DNA from: Candidatus Electrothrix rattekaaiensis
Lineage (GTDB): Bacteria > Desulfobacterota > Desulfobulbia > Desulfobulbales > Desulfobulbaceae
Reading direction: 5' to 3'
Assembly: GCA_032595675.1 (NCBI GenBank)
Contig: JAVQMD010000001.1
Location: 1,148,640 to 1,212,639 of the forward strand
DNA length: 64,000 bases
Below are positions 17,902-26,401 of the stretch, one piece after another. The position numbers were made by a program, and so were the translations under genes. Positions within the stretch are counted from its first letter, which is position 1, and the number at the start of each line of letters is the position of its first letter. The notes beneath the pieces were generated by a model. The model ran no database searches. It was not told where the DNA came from and saw only the letters and a list, made by a program, of their open reading frames with translations.

Positions 17902-19062
17902 TTACTCTTCGTTGATGATATCCAGAATTTCGTTGGGAAGACGACCCGTATATACCTTGCCATCAACGATAAAAGAGGGGGTTCCAATAATATTGTTTTT
18001 CAGGCCGGTGCGGATGTCGGATTCTACCTGTTTAAGTGCAGATTCTGAGTACATATCCTTTTTGAGCTGGTCGGCATCAATTTGGAGTTTCTCGGCAAAT
18101 TCTTGGATATTAAAGGTAGTGATTCCATGTCGGATCACAGCGTACAAGGAGTCATTGGCCTCCCAGAATTTATCCTGACGAGCAGCTGCGATAGTGAGTA
18201 GGGCTAGCATTCCAGAGCCGGTATGAAAAGGTTCTTTGACCAGCACTGTATTAAATTTTTCGTCCATAGGATAATGATAATGGACCAAGCGGATCTTATC
18301 TGGATACTTATCAACAAGAAGGCGTAAGAAGAAATGGGCCTTGCTGCATTGAAAACATTGGTAATCCGTGAATTCCTTGATTACAAGTTTGGGGTCTTCT
18401 GCTCCGATCCAAGGGTGACCTTCTTCTGTGACCCCTGTTGTTATGTTTCCTGATAGTTGCGGATAATGATAGTTCCAGTATGTCGGAATAAAGATTCTCA
18501 GCGTGCTAAAGGCAAGAACAAGGAGCACAAGCAGGCCCAGTATACTTTTTTGGTGGAGCAGGAATCCCAATCCTTTCTGTACCCCGGTGAGAAGAGAATG
18601 GCTGTTAAAGCGTCGTCGGACAATCCAGGTTAAGAAAAGGAGGGCAAAACTGACCACATAGGTCAGGAAGCAGACAATGCAGTAGGATTCAATCTTTACT
18701 GCTGTTATGTAGCCGAAAAAGAGGTCGATAAGAGAAAAAAGCAGGGCTATAAGGAAGAGCAGGTCCCAGAGATTTCTACGTTCCTGTGTGTTGACTTGAG
18801 CAGGTAAAGCAAGAAGAAAAAATATTGTATAGCCGAGAACTCCCCAGAGTGCCACCGGGAGACCGAGCAGGATTGACCAGGGGCTTTGTGATACTGTATC
18901 GCAATTGATGGATTTGGAAATGGCACAGAAACTGCTGTAACCGATGTCTGTATAGTTTCGGTAGTGAGACAGGGCGAGGTAAGCCGAGGCCGCGATGCCG
19001 ATAGCGGCAAGAATAAGTATCGGAACAGTGTAGACGCGATAGGGGAGTGTTTTTTGCTTCAT
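17902..19062 (-). CDS. VKOR-DsbA fusion, periplasmic disulfide-forming protein
   Basis: 386 residues. The N-terminal half is a four- to five-helix vitamin-K-epoxide-reductase domain, with loop cysteines Cys46 and Cys54 (SFCAISKSINCDTV) and an active-site CIVC near 131. The C-terminal half is a thioredoxin/DsbA-like domain with CFQC as its CXXC and a cis-Pro loop GTPSFIVDG. Such fusions oxidise thiols in exported proteins and pass electrons to quinone. Only 2 bp separate it from the 601-residue membrane gene upstream. Both pilins at 31.7-33.3 kb carry two cysteines (SYCTA and GNCPV), which makes them plausible clients. Confidence 0.88.
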   Translation of the reverse strand: MKQKTLPYRVYTVPILILAAIGIAASAYLALSHYRNYTDIGYSSFCAISKSINCDTVSQSPWSILLGLPVALWGVLGYTIFFLLALPAQVNTQERRNLWDLLFLIALLFSLIDLFFGYITAVKIESYCIVCFLTYVVSFALLFLTWIVRRRFNSHSLLTGVQKGLGFLLHQKSILGLLVLLVLAFSTLRIFIPTYWNYHYPQLSGNITTGVTEEGHPWIGAEDPKLVIKEFTDYQCFQCSKAHFFLRLLVDKYPDKIRLVHYHYPMDEKFNTVLVKEPFHTGSGMLALLTIAAARQDKFWEANDSLYAVIRHGITTFNIQEFAEKLQIDADQLKKDMYSESALKQVESDIRTGLKNNIIGTPSFIVDGKVYTGRLPNEILDIINEE

Positions 19063-19064
19063 GG

Positions 19065-20870
19065 TTATTGTAATCTCAAACCGGTATTTTTTTGTTTCAG
19101 CAACTGAACAAGATGATAAAGCTTGCGTATTTTTTCACGCTGTTGCGGAAAAACAAATCGCTCCTTCATATCATTAAGTATTATTTCCGCTGCTGTCCAG
19201 TCCTGAATAATTAAGGTCCACTTGAGTGTTTGGCTGGCGTAGACAAAATTTTTTATGTGACGAACCCCCTGATGTATCTCTGTCTTGTCAAGATGTTCGG
19301 GAGGCTGGATGTCTTGCCGGAGGAAAACAGAGGCATTTCTTCCATAATATACCAATTTCCATTTTGGTGATAGGTAAAACCATTGACCTATCACCATGTC
19401 TTCATGCCCTATGCACCAAAGATCACAGCCTTGGTTTGTGATATAGTCTGCAAACTTTTCTGGAACCCTGCGAAGGGTATCGCTGTTGAAAAAATGCCAA
19501 TATTCATCCAACCATTCCCTATACGGAAAATGACGAGAATCTATGAATACCTTACTCTCCGGCCATAATTCCCACATCAGGTACGCTCCCTGATTATAGG
19601 TATTGCCTACTTTGGCTGTTGGAAAATGCGTTTTGATATATTTTGCTTCCTTAACTGGGCTTGATTCTGCAATACCGAATCCTGTCCAGCATCCCATCTC
19701 CGGCGTACTGATAGCTTTATATATCGTCACGGACGAAACCAAAAAAGCCAAGGAAAAAATAAGGATCGACCAAAGTCGAGATGCAACGCCGCTCAACCGA
19801 TTTGACAGAGGGAGCCGGGCATTCGGCGTATCAGACAAGAGCGTCAGGGATGAGAAAAGAAAGATTGGTGCCCAATAAAATGTGGTTCTTAAGAAGCGGG
19901 TGTACAAAAAGATGAAAATGAGATTTGCCAGCAACGATGACCATTCAATCCTGCGAAAATTCCTGCTGTACAGATAAACAAGACAACATATACTGATATT
20001 CAAGAGCATAACTAGCCCCATCTGGTCATTATTGACAAATGGAGATTTGTAGGCGGTAACAGCACTGATTTTTGATATATTTTTTTCAGTTGGCAGAAGC
20101 CCCAAAAAAAGCTGGGAAAGATATTCGAAGCCGTATGGAGTGATAAATAAGGATGCTCCGGTTAATAACGCAGCAATAAAGAGGTGCTTTCGTACAACAG
20201 GAGAAAGCTTGTTGGAGGGGCTGAGCCAAGTATTGAGTATTTCACCGATCCCTATGGAGGCGAGAAAGATTGCTCCGAAGACAAATCCTCCATGACTGTT
20301 TACCCAGATCAGCATGAACAAAGGAAAGAGATAGCAATGTTTCCAAGCTCTGTCTTTTTCAGCTCGGAGATACCACCAATTCCAGGCCGTCAGAGTCATA
20401 AAGACAAAGGTAAATATTTCCGATTTTGCCACTATGCCCGTATAAGACATGAGCGATGCTAACAGGCAGAAGAGCCAAGTTTCTGGACGCGAGACAATTT
20501 TTAGTTTTCTGGCAAAAAGAAGGCAGGATAGTACAAGGCTGTAAATGCAGATATAGCGAAGAGCAAAGAGGCCTGTTACGCCGGAGATTTTATAATAGAA
20601 ATAGAAGAATATATCTGATAGCCAAGTGCAGTAGATATGTGTCTGCTGCGTAGGTGTCCATGAGTACAGAGTATGGTCAGGTATCAGGGTTTTATTCTGC
20701 CAGCAGTACTCTCCATAAAGAATATGGAACCAAATATCCCCGTCTTTTAGAGGAATGGCATAACGGAAGGCAACTATTACCAACGTAAGAAGAAAGAGTG
20801 CAACAGTCCAGCTCCGTTGAGATGGGTTACTCTTTGATGTAGGGTGGTCTACAGTTAGTTTGTTATGCAT
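19065..20870 (-). CDS. Polytopic membrane protein, probable GT-C glycosyltransferase
   Basis: 601 residues with about 11-12 membrane helices. The first external loop contains KDGDIWFHILYGEYCW, an acidic motif followed by His in the place where GT-C enzymes bind the lipid-phosphate sugar. A C-terminal periplasmic part (about 410-601) contains GNTYNQGAYLMWEL and VFIDSRHF. I do not recognise a named family. It overlaps no gene and is tightly linked to the VKOR-DsbA gene. The function is inferred from topology and neighbours. Confidence 0.55.
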   Translation of the reverse strand: MHNKLTVDHPTSKSNPSQRSWTVALFLLTLVIVAFRYAIPLKDGDIWFHILYGEYCWQNKTLIPDHTLYSWTPTQQTHIYCTWLSDIFFYFYYKISGVTGLFALRYICIYSLVLSCLLFARKLKIVSRPETWLFCLLASLMSYTGIVAKSEIFTFVFMTLTAWNWWYLRAEKDRAWKHCYLFPLFMLIWVNSHGGFVFGAIFLASIGIGEILNTWLSPSNKLSPVVRKHLFIAALLTGASLFITPYGFEYLSQLFLGLLPTEKNISKISAVTAYKSPFVNNDQMGLVMLLNISICCLVYLYSRNFRRIEWSSLLANLIFIFLYTRFLRTTFYWAPIFLFSSLTLLSDTPNARLPLSNRLSGVASRLWSILIFSLAFLVSSVTIYKAISTPEMGCWTGFGIAESSPVKEAKYIKTHFPTAKVGNTYNQGAYLMWELWPESKVFIDSRHFPYREWLDEYWHFFNSDTLRRVPEKFADYITNQGCDLWCIGHEDMVIGQWFYLSPKWKLVYYGRNASVFLRQDIQPPEHLDKTEIHQGVRHIKNFVYASQTLKWTLIIQDWTAAEIILNDMKERFVFPQQREKIRKLYHLVQLLKQKNTGLRLQ

Positions 20871-20924
20871 TTTCAGTGCGTAATCGGATAATGATGAGTC
20901 TATAAAACAGCAAGTTATGAAATT

Positions 20925-21800
20925 TTATGATTTGGAAATAATAAACTGCATTGGCGTTGCACAGCGTGGAGGAAGTATCTTTAACAGGTTGATTGCACCT
21001 GTTGAGCGTAATATCAAGAACAGTGTCATGATAAAAAAACTTTTTTGTCGCTCCCGAAAAATGGGATCATTTTCAATTCTTGAGAAAACCTTATAGAGAA
21101 GTCCTTGTTGAAAAGACACCGTGAGGTTATGTAAATGAGTAAATTTTTTAATCTCCTGATAGGTAATAAAGTTGAGCGACTTCCATAGCTCCTTGTTCCT
21201 GGATATTTTTTTAAAAAAAAGGAAGTAGGTCAATCCCGGCCAACTCGCCAGCACCGGTATCCCGAAGTGGGGTTCAAAGGGAATAGAGTAGTTAGGGCAT
21301 GAATGGGCCATTTTACCCTTCCTGTTTAATACATTGAGAAGGACATACAGTGTTGAAAGCGGATCCGGAATATGTTCCATCACATTGAAACTAAAAATAA
21401 GATCAAAAGTACCGACATTTTTTTCTTGCAGATCTTTTGCGGGATAAGGCAGGATTTCAAGTGCTGTGTCCTTGTACTGTTCGACAAAAGTTTCTTGAAA
21501 GATGGAAAAGAAGCCGAAACCTGCTGTGGCTGGCTCTAATGCAACAATTTCAAATCCTTCTTGTTTGAGAAATAAACTCAATATACATATACCGGCCCCA
21601 ACTTCAAGAATACGTGCGTTGCGGTGGGATAATAACGGGTGAATAAAATTTAAAGCTGCGCGGGCTTCATTGATGTAGGTTTCTATTATTTCTTGAGTAT
21701 ACTTTGTCGATTTCCCTGTAGCGTGACATATTTTTTTTGTGATTGATGCGCGGGGAATTGATAGGATATAATGATCAAAGTTTTCTATAAGTTTTGACAT
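20925..21800 (-). CDS. SAM-dependent methyltransferase (class I)
   Basis: About 291 residues if started at the ATG at 21800 (MSKLIENFDHYIL); an alternative ATG at 21827 would add nine residues and overlap the divergent gene's start codon. Motif I is ILEVGAGICILSLFLKQEG, with an acidic ALEP after strand 2. Motif post-I/IV is FDLIFSFNVMEHIPDP. The C-terminal half may form a substrate lid. Neither start has a good ribosome-binding site. Its target is unknown; the surrounding glycan genes suggest a sugar or lipid carrier. Codon use is AT-rich. Confidence 0.72.
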   Translation of the reverse strand: MSKLIENFDHYILSIPRASITKKICHATGKSTKYTQEIIETYINEARAALNFIHPLLSHRNARILEVGAGICILSLFLKQEGFEIVALEPATAGFGFFSIFQETFVEQYKDTALEILPYPAKDLQEKNVGTFDLIFSFNVMEHIPDPLSTLYVLLNVLNRKGKMAHSCPNYSIPFEPHFGIPVLASWPGLTYFLFFKKISRNKELWKSLNFITYQEIKKFTHLHNLTVSFQQGLLYKVFSRIENDPIFRERQKSFFIMTLFLILRSTGAINLLKILPPRCATPMQFIISKS

Positions 21801-21825
21801 AATAAGAGGGGGCGAAGAAAGAGAC

Positions 21826-22686
21826 ATGGCTAGACCAATACCAAGAGAATTGCTGAGTTGTCCTTTATGCCGAACAGAACGGCTTTCATTTCCTGACGAT
21901 AAGACTATTCTTTGTCAACAATGTGGTAAGCAATATGGTATACAGGACGGTAATAAATATTATTTTATTGATCCGCCAACAGAAGACCAATCCTTTCTAG
22001 GAAACATAAAAGAGCACTTAAAAGGCTATCCGCGACTGTACAGGCTTCTTATTGAGGTCATAAGCCCTGTTTGTCCAACCAGCTGTTCCAAGCAGAAAGA
22101 GCTCATACGACAGGTGTGTGTAAATAACAGCGAGGCTGTTATCATAAACCTTGGTAGTGGATCATCTGATATTTCTGCAAAAGTCTCAAATGTGGATATC
22201 TTCCCTTATGGAAATGTCGATACGATCTGCGATATCAGCTTGTTACCTTTTAAAGATGACTCCGTTGATATGATTTTGAACAGTGCTGTTCTTGAGCACG
22301 TTCCTGATCCCGAGCAAGTTGTGTCTGAAATCTTTAGGGTTTTGAAACCAGGGGGAATTGTCTATTGTTTTTTTCCTTTTATGCAGGGATTCCACGCTTC
22401 ACCCTATGATTATTCTCGCAGAACTGAGTCAGGTCTTCTACATTTATTTAGAGAGTTCCAGATAGAGGAACTCGTCTGCGCAGGGGGCCCCACATCAGGC
22501 TTACTTTGGATTCTTGAGGAATGGCTTGCCATTACCTTTTCTTTTGGCTGTACTCCCCTCTATAATCTACTTCACCTGTTGGCAATGGTGACCTTGTGGC
22601 CTGTCAAGTTCCTTGATGTTTTTCTTGTTCATCATCCACAGGCAAAAAACATTTCATCAGGATTTGTTGTTATTGGTAGAAAATAG
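21826..22686 (+). CDS. Methyltransferase with N-terminal Trm112-like zinc ribbon
   Basis: 286 residues. The first ~50 residues hold two CXXC pairs (LSCPLCRTE and LCQQCGKQYG), a Trm112p-like zinc ribbon. A Methyltransf_11 domain follows, with IINLGSGSSD (motif I), MILNSAVLEHVPDPEQV and a proline-rich RVLKPGGIVYCFFPF. Such proteins are frequent in O-antigen and capsule loci. It is the only rightward gene between pilC and RfbB. GAAGAAAGAG precedes the ATG. Substrate unknown. Confidence 0.75.
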   Translation: MARPIPRELLSCPLCRTERLSFPDDKTILCQQCGKQYGIQDGNKYYFIDPPTEDQSFLGNIKEHLKGYPRLYRLLIEVISPVCPTSCSKQKELIRQVCVNNSEAVIINLGSGSSDISAKVSNVDIFPYGNVDTICDISLLPFKDDSVDMILNSAVLEHVPDPEQVVSEIFRVLKPGGIVYCFFPFMQGFHASPYDYSRRTESGLLHLFREFQIEELVCAGGPTSGLLWILEEWLAITFSFGCTPLYNLLHLLAMVTLWPVKFLDVFLVHHPQAKNISSGFVVIGRK

Positions 22687-22695
22687 GGGGTATTG

Positions 22696-22929
22696 TTATT
22701 GGGTAATCCTCTTGTAAAGGAGATCGAATGTGTTATGTACACTTAGGTCTAATTCACCAAGATCATGGCCAACACGTTCTTCCATCTCTAAAAGTAGATT
22801 CATTTGATCAAGGGAGTCCAATCCATAGTCATCGAATATTTCATCGTCAGCAATAGTTACTTCTTCGGTCTCGGCTATTTTTTTAATTGCATCATGAAAA
22901 TGATGGCGTATTTCTTCTTTAGAAAGCAT
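22696..22929 (-). CDS. Dedicated acyl carrier protein
   Basis: 77 residues from the ATG at 22929 (MLSKEEIRHHFHDAIKKI), which avoids overlap with the upstream synthase; a longer ORF begins at 22974. The phosphopantetheine attachment site is the Ser of DDYGLDSLDQMNLL. The protein is acidic and helical like other ACPs. The KAS III gene ends 14 bp upstream, so the ACP is probably the last gene of the leftward acyl module. It is not the housekeeping AcpP by context, because no fabD, fabG or fabF is adjacent. Confidence 0.8.
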   Translation of the reverse strand: MLSKEEIRHHFHDAIKKIAETEEVTIADDEIFDDYGLDSLDQMNLLLEMEERVGHDLGELDLSVHNTFDLLYKRITQ

Positions 22930-22943
22930 AAATTTTCTCTGGA

Positions 22944-23870
22944 TTATTGTTGTCGGATAATGGTAGTTGCCCAAGACAGGCCAACACCAAATCCTGAAAG
23001 GAGTATATGAGTATACTTTTTATTCTTTAAGGTTTGCAAGGACAAAGGAATACTGGAAGAAACGGTATTGCCCGTTTCATGTGCGAGAAACGGGGCTTGG
23101 TGTTCAGCTAATGACAGTCTGCTTCGCAGCATTTCAACAATAAATTTACTTCCTTGATGAAAGAGAAAAATGTCAATATCATCCTGATGCAAGTTGTTTG
23201 CCTGTAGACAGCTTCGTATTTGCGGAGGAATTTTTTTCATGACAAACATAAATACTTTCTGTCCGTTCATTTCAAGTTTTCCTTCAGGATGTCGGCGCTG
23301 AATAGCCTCACTACCGGCACCATCCGTAGCAAACTGGCTCTTTAAGATCAAATATCTTGGCGTTGCAGAAAAAAGTGTGCAGGTCGCTGCATCACCAAAC
23401 AAGAGCTCAGTATTTCTGTCATCAGGATTCATAATTTTTGAGTATGGATCTGCTGTAAAAAAAAGCCCTTTTTGCATTCCATGTGCGTTCATGAAGGATT
23501 TTATTATCTCAATGCCGTATATGTATCCTGAGCATCCAAGAGATATATCAAAAGCAGCAACATGATCTGAGCACCCAAGTTTATGTTGTACAATAGCTGA
23601 AGTCTGCGGTAAACCATAGCCATCAGGGGTTTGCGTGCAAACGACGATGCACTGGATTTCTTCGATTGTGCAGGGATTTTCTTTGTGCAAGTTTTCCCAG
23701 GCGGAGACACAAAGATCCGAGGTGTCTTCGTGTACAGCTTTTCTCAAAAGAGATTCAAAACCAATTTTATTTGAGATAAACTCTTGATCTGTACCAAAAA
23801 GGGAGCATCGTGAAATATTATCTATTTTTGAATCAGGAAAATATGATCCTATCGCCTCAATGCCAATCAT
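22944..23870 (-). CDS. 3-oxoacyl-ACP synthase III-like (FabH family) condensing enzyme
   Basis: 308 residues with the FabH triad. Cys lies in FDISLGCSGYIYG, His in FLFHQGSKF and Asn in HETGNTVSSSIP. The enzyme should condense an acyl-CoA primer with malonyl-ACP, or transfer an acyl chain. The next gene downstream encodes an ACP, and the gene upstream (overlapping by 4 bp) encodes an unknown protein, so this is a dedicated acyl-supply unit. The sequence is diverged and AT-rich relative to a housekeeping FabH. Acyl product unknown. Confidence 0.82.
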   Translation of the reverse strand: MIGIEAIGSYFPDSKIDNISRCSLFGTDQEFISNKIGFESLLRKAVHEDTSDLCVSAWENLHKENPCTIEEIQCIVVCTQTPDGYGLPQTSAIVQHKLGCSDHVAAFDISLGCSGYIYGIEIIKSFMNAHGMQKGLFFTADPYSKIMNPDDRNTELLFGDAATCTLFSATPRYLILKSQFATDGAGSEAIQRRHPEGKLEMNGQKVFMFVMKKIPPQIRSCLQANNLHQDDIDIFLFHQGSKFIVEMLRSRLSLAEHQAPFLAHETGNTVSSSIPLSLQTLKNKKYTHILLSGFGVGLSWATTIIRQQ

Positions 23871-24442
23871 GATTTTTTTACTCCGAAAAATATGGAGCCA
23901 ATTTTATTGCCGCCTTGTTTGGTTATAGTACCTTGATAATATTTATTTGAAATAATTCTATCATATGTAATATCAAATGATCCAATGGGGATATAATCAA
24001 GGGTCAGACGTATAAAGAAAAAAAAGTTACCCGAAGAACCAAAAAGAGTTTGGAGTAATACCTTGTACGCAGCAATGAGTTTTTCTATAAAAGTGTATTC
24101 AGCTACGATATCCGGTATACTAATTGTTTTTTCATGTATTGAGCATTGGTCAGTGATTTCATACTCTTGATAAGGAAATCGTACTTTAATTTCTTCTTTA
24201 AGTTCAATTATCTTGATTTTTCCCGATGCATCCTGATAATCGCCAATTATTTTTCTTTCATCGATTTCGCTTTTATATTTTGTGATTAAGGAGCATTGTT
24301 TATTTGTGAAGCGTCGCATGGAAAAATCAATGTTTTTAATCTTACCCTCATCAAGATTCCTAATAGTTAGTATGGAATCAAAAATGCTCGCGGCTTGGAC
24401 ATAGTCTCTTTCACCCCTTAATGTGAGTTGCATCCTTTTCAT
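23867..24442 (-). CDS. Unknown protein of the acyl module, 191 aa
   Basis: Not recognised. The protein opens MKRMQLTLRGERDYVQAASI. It looks alpha/beta, with several predicted beta strands and a hydrophobic segment (GNFFFFIRLTLDYIPIG). It has no signal peptide and no clear catalytic motif. It overlaps the KAS III gene by 4 bp and the LpxD-like gene by 4 bp, so it is translationally coupled to both and very likely works in the same pathway, for example as a hot-dog-type thioesterase/dehydratase or as an acyl-chain adaptor. That role is inference from position only. Confidence 0.65.
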   Translation of the reverse strand: MKRMQLTLRGERDYVQAASIFDSILTIRNLDEGKIKNIDFSMRRFTNKQCSLITKYKSEIDERKIIGDYQDASGKIKIIELKEEIKVRFPYQEYEITDQCSIHEKTISIPDIVAEYTFIEKLIAAYKVLLQTLFGSSGNFFFFIRLTLDYIPIGSFDITYDRIISNKYYQGTITKQGGNKIGSIFFGVKKS

Positions 24443-25395
24443 AAACGTTCGCTCCGCAAATGCTGTTTGAGGTTTTTTTTATGATCGCGGGCAAAGTTTC
24501 CAGAAACCGTCGTTTGTTCTGGAACATCGGAGATCACTGTTGCTCCTATCATAATTCTTGCATAATCACCTATTGACAAAGCATTGGAAACAGTAGCTCC
24601 TGCGCCAATCCAGCAATGCTGACCGACTTTAACACGACCAGCTAACAGTACTTTTGCTGAAATATCAGAGTCTGATCCTATCTGGCAGTCATGTCCAATG
24701 TTTGTCTGAATGCCGACATGGACATTGTTGGCTATTGTTGTGTTTTCCTGGAAATTTACAGAGCGAGAAATATTCGTTCCTGCATGCAGAATACAATTCT
24801 CACCTATTTCCACGCCTCCATAATGCTTGATATGCTGTTTTTTCCCCATAATATATTTGGAGAAAAAGCCTTCTGTACCAACCGTGACATTGGGGTAGAG
24901 GACTGAATTTCTTTTGATAACAGAATGATCCAGAACTGTACAGCCTGATTGAATAACTACATTATCACCAATCCATATATTTTTGCCCAGTACTACTGTT
25001 GGGTCAATGCTTGCTGTGCGGGCAACATAAATACTCTGATCCCCCAACGCCTCATTTTCTGAAGTGACTGTTTCAGAATTTTCTAAATGTATTCCTTGAT
25101 TATGAATATAATAAAAAAGTTCATCGGCTTTTTGGGCTACAATTAAGCCAAGTTTAGGCCTATCTTGGAGAGAAATTACAGCTTGAGTGGGTGCAATAAT
25201 TCCTAAAATATTTGGGTTCTTGAGTGCTAATTCGAAATATTTTTTGTTAAGGGCCAAGCAGAGAGAATGGGGCGATTGGGTCCATACAAAGGATGTTTTT
25301 TTACAATCTATTAGCGTTTCCGCGTTGAATGTATTCTGGATCCCGAAATATATTTTGTTTTTGGGGTCGAGAAGGATATCATTTTGATATAACAT
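24439..25395 (-). CDS. LpxD-like N-acyltransferase (left-handed beta helix)
   Basis: 318 residues. The N-terminal ~100 residues form an LpxD-like cap (GIQNTFNAETLIDCKKT). They are followed by many hexapeptide turns, such as VVLGKNIWIGDNVVIQSGCT and LAGRVKVGQHCWIGAGAT. NIGHDCQIG places a His where E. coli LpxD has its catalytic His in QIAHNVVIG. LpxD transfers 3-hydroxyacyl from ACP to an amino sugar. The dedicated ACP and KAS III downstream and the aminotransferase upstream point to an amino sugar nucleotide other than the lipid A precursor. No lpxA, fabZ or lpxB is adjacent, which argues against lipid A synthesis. Confidence 0.8.
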   Translation of the reverse strand: MLYQNDILLDPKNKIYFGIQNTFNAETLIDCKKTSFVWTQSPHSLCLALNKKYFELALKNPNILGIIAPTQAVISLQDRPKLGLIVAQKADELFYYIHNQGIHLENSETVTSENEALGDQSIYVARTASIDPTVVLGKNIWIGDNVVIQSGCTVLDHSVIKRNSVLYPNVTVGTEGFFSKYIMGKKQHIKHYGGVEIGENCILHAGTNISRSVNFQENTTIANNVHVGIQTNIGHDCQIGSDSDISAKVLLAGRVKVGQHCWIGAGATVSNALSIGDYARIMIGATVISDVPEQTTVSGNFARDHKKNLKQHLRSERL

Positions 25396-25424
25396 ATAGG
25401 TTCTGTGTAATTATCGTGAAATAA

Positions 25425-26381
25425 TCAAGTGTCCTCAAGGTTGTATGCACTCCTGATGAAATACGCTGGTTTCTTTTCAACTCCTTTAAGAATTCTGATA
25501 AGATATTCACCTATAATGCCGATTGAGAAGAGAGTGGCACCTCCAAAAAACAGAATTGCTACAAAAACGGAGGACCAGCCAGCAACTGGTATATTATTAA
25601 ATATTTTTTGTCCGATTACGTAACTCGCAGTCATCATACTTAAAAAAGAGCAAGCGCAGCCAAAGATGCCAACAAAACGGAGAAGGAGAGATGAATTATT
25701 GACCAGTAAACAAGAAAAGAGCTTAATTAATTTCATCAGAGAATAGCCAGAATAGCCTTCTTGCCGAGCGTAATGCTCAAGCTTGACGCCGACTACATCT
25801 TTACTTACGGAAAACATAAGTGCCGGTAGAAAAGGATATGGTGTCTGTATAGACAGCATCCCATCGACCACTTCTTTTTTTAAGACTCTAAAGGCTGATA
25901 ACTGCAACCCGGAAGGTTTTCCGAGAATGAGAGTATCGAACCATCCCTTGATTGAGCTGGTCGTACGTTTAAAACGCGCGTGTTCTTTCTGCTTAAATTG
26001 TGCGATCACGATATCATGAGATGATTCAGCAAGTAATTTCGGAATATCAGAGGGGGTATGCTGTAGATCATCGTCCATCGTTATAATAGTTTGCCCTGAT
26101 GTTTTTTGCATGCCACAAAGAGTAGCAGCATGCTGGCCAAAATTACGCATCAAGCGAGCGGCCTTTACTGCTGGATATTGAGCACAGAGTGCTTCTATGT
26201 TTTTCCATGTCTCAGGATGAGGAGAGGCATCATCAATCAGTATTATCTCGTACGTTGCGCAGAGATGTTGGGAGAACACGGCGTCAAGTTGTTCTACCAG
26301 ATTAGAGAGTGCAGTAACTGTATTGTATACAGGGATTACTACTGAAAATTCAAGATGCTGTGTGTGTTTGGCTAGTGCCAT
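25425..26381 (-). CDS. GT2 family glycosyltransferase with C-terminal membrane helices (GtrB/DPM1-like)
   Basis: 318 residues. A GT-A domain (FSVVIPVYNTVTALSNLVEQL) has the metal-binding ITMDDDLQHTPSDIP, a loop KEHARFKRTTSS and LSAFRVLKKEV. Two membrane helices follow at about 235-300. This architecture is that of polyprenyl-phosphate sugar synthases (GtrB, DPM1, ArnC), which charge the lipid carrier used by GT-C enzymes. It lies between the LpxD-like gene and the WecE-like gene in the same leftward unit. It could load the modified amino sugar used by the TMTC-like proteins upstream. Sugar specificity cannot be read from sequence. Confidence 0.8.
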   Translation of the reverse strand: MALAKHTQHLEFSVVIPVYNTVTALSNLVEQLDAVFSQHLCATYEIILIDDASPHPETWKNIEALCAQYPAVKAARLMRNFGQHAATLCGMQKTSGQTIITMDDDLQHTPSDIPKLLAESSHDIVIAQFKQKEHARFKRTTSSIKGWFDTLILGKPSGLQLSAFRVLKKEVVDGMLSIQTPYPFLPALMFSVSKDVVGVKLEHYARQEGYSGYSLMKLIKLFSCLLVNNSSLLLRFVGIFGCACSFLSMMTASYVIGQKIFNNIPVAGWSSVFVAILFFGGATLFSIGIIGEYLIRILKGVEKKPAYFIRSAYNLEDT

Positions 26382-26401
26382 TTTTCTTTTAACGTGGTTA
26401 T

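Noticed and set aside
24439-25395. Housekeeping lipid A LpxD
   Set aside because: No bamA, fabZ, lpxA or lpxB is adjacent. The gene is instead coupled to a private KAS III/ACP and a glycan cluster, so a lipid A role is less likely, though not excluded.
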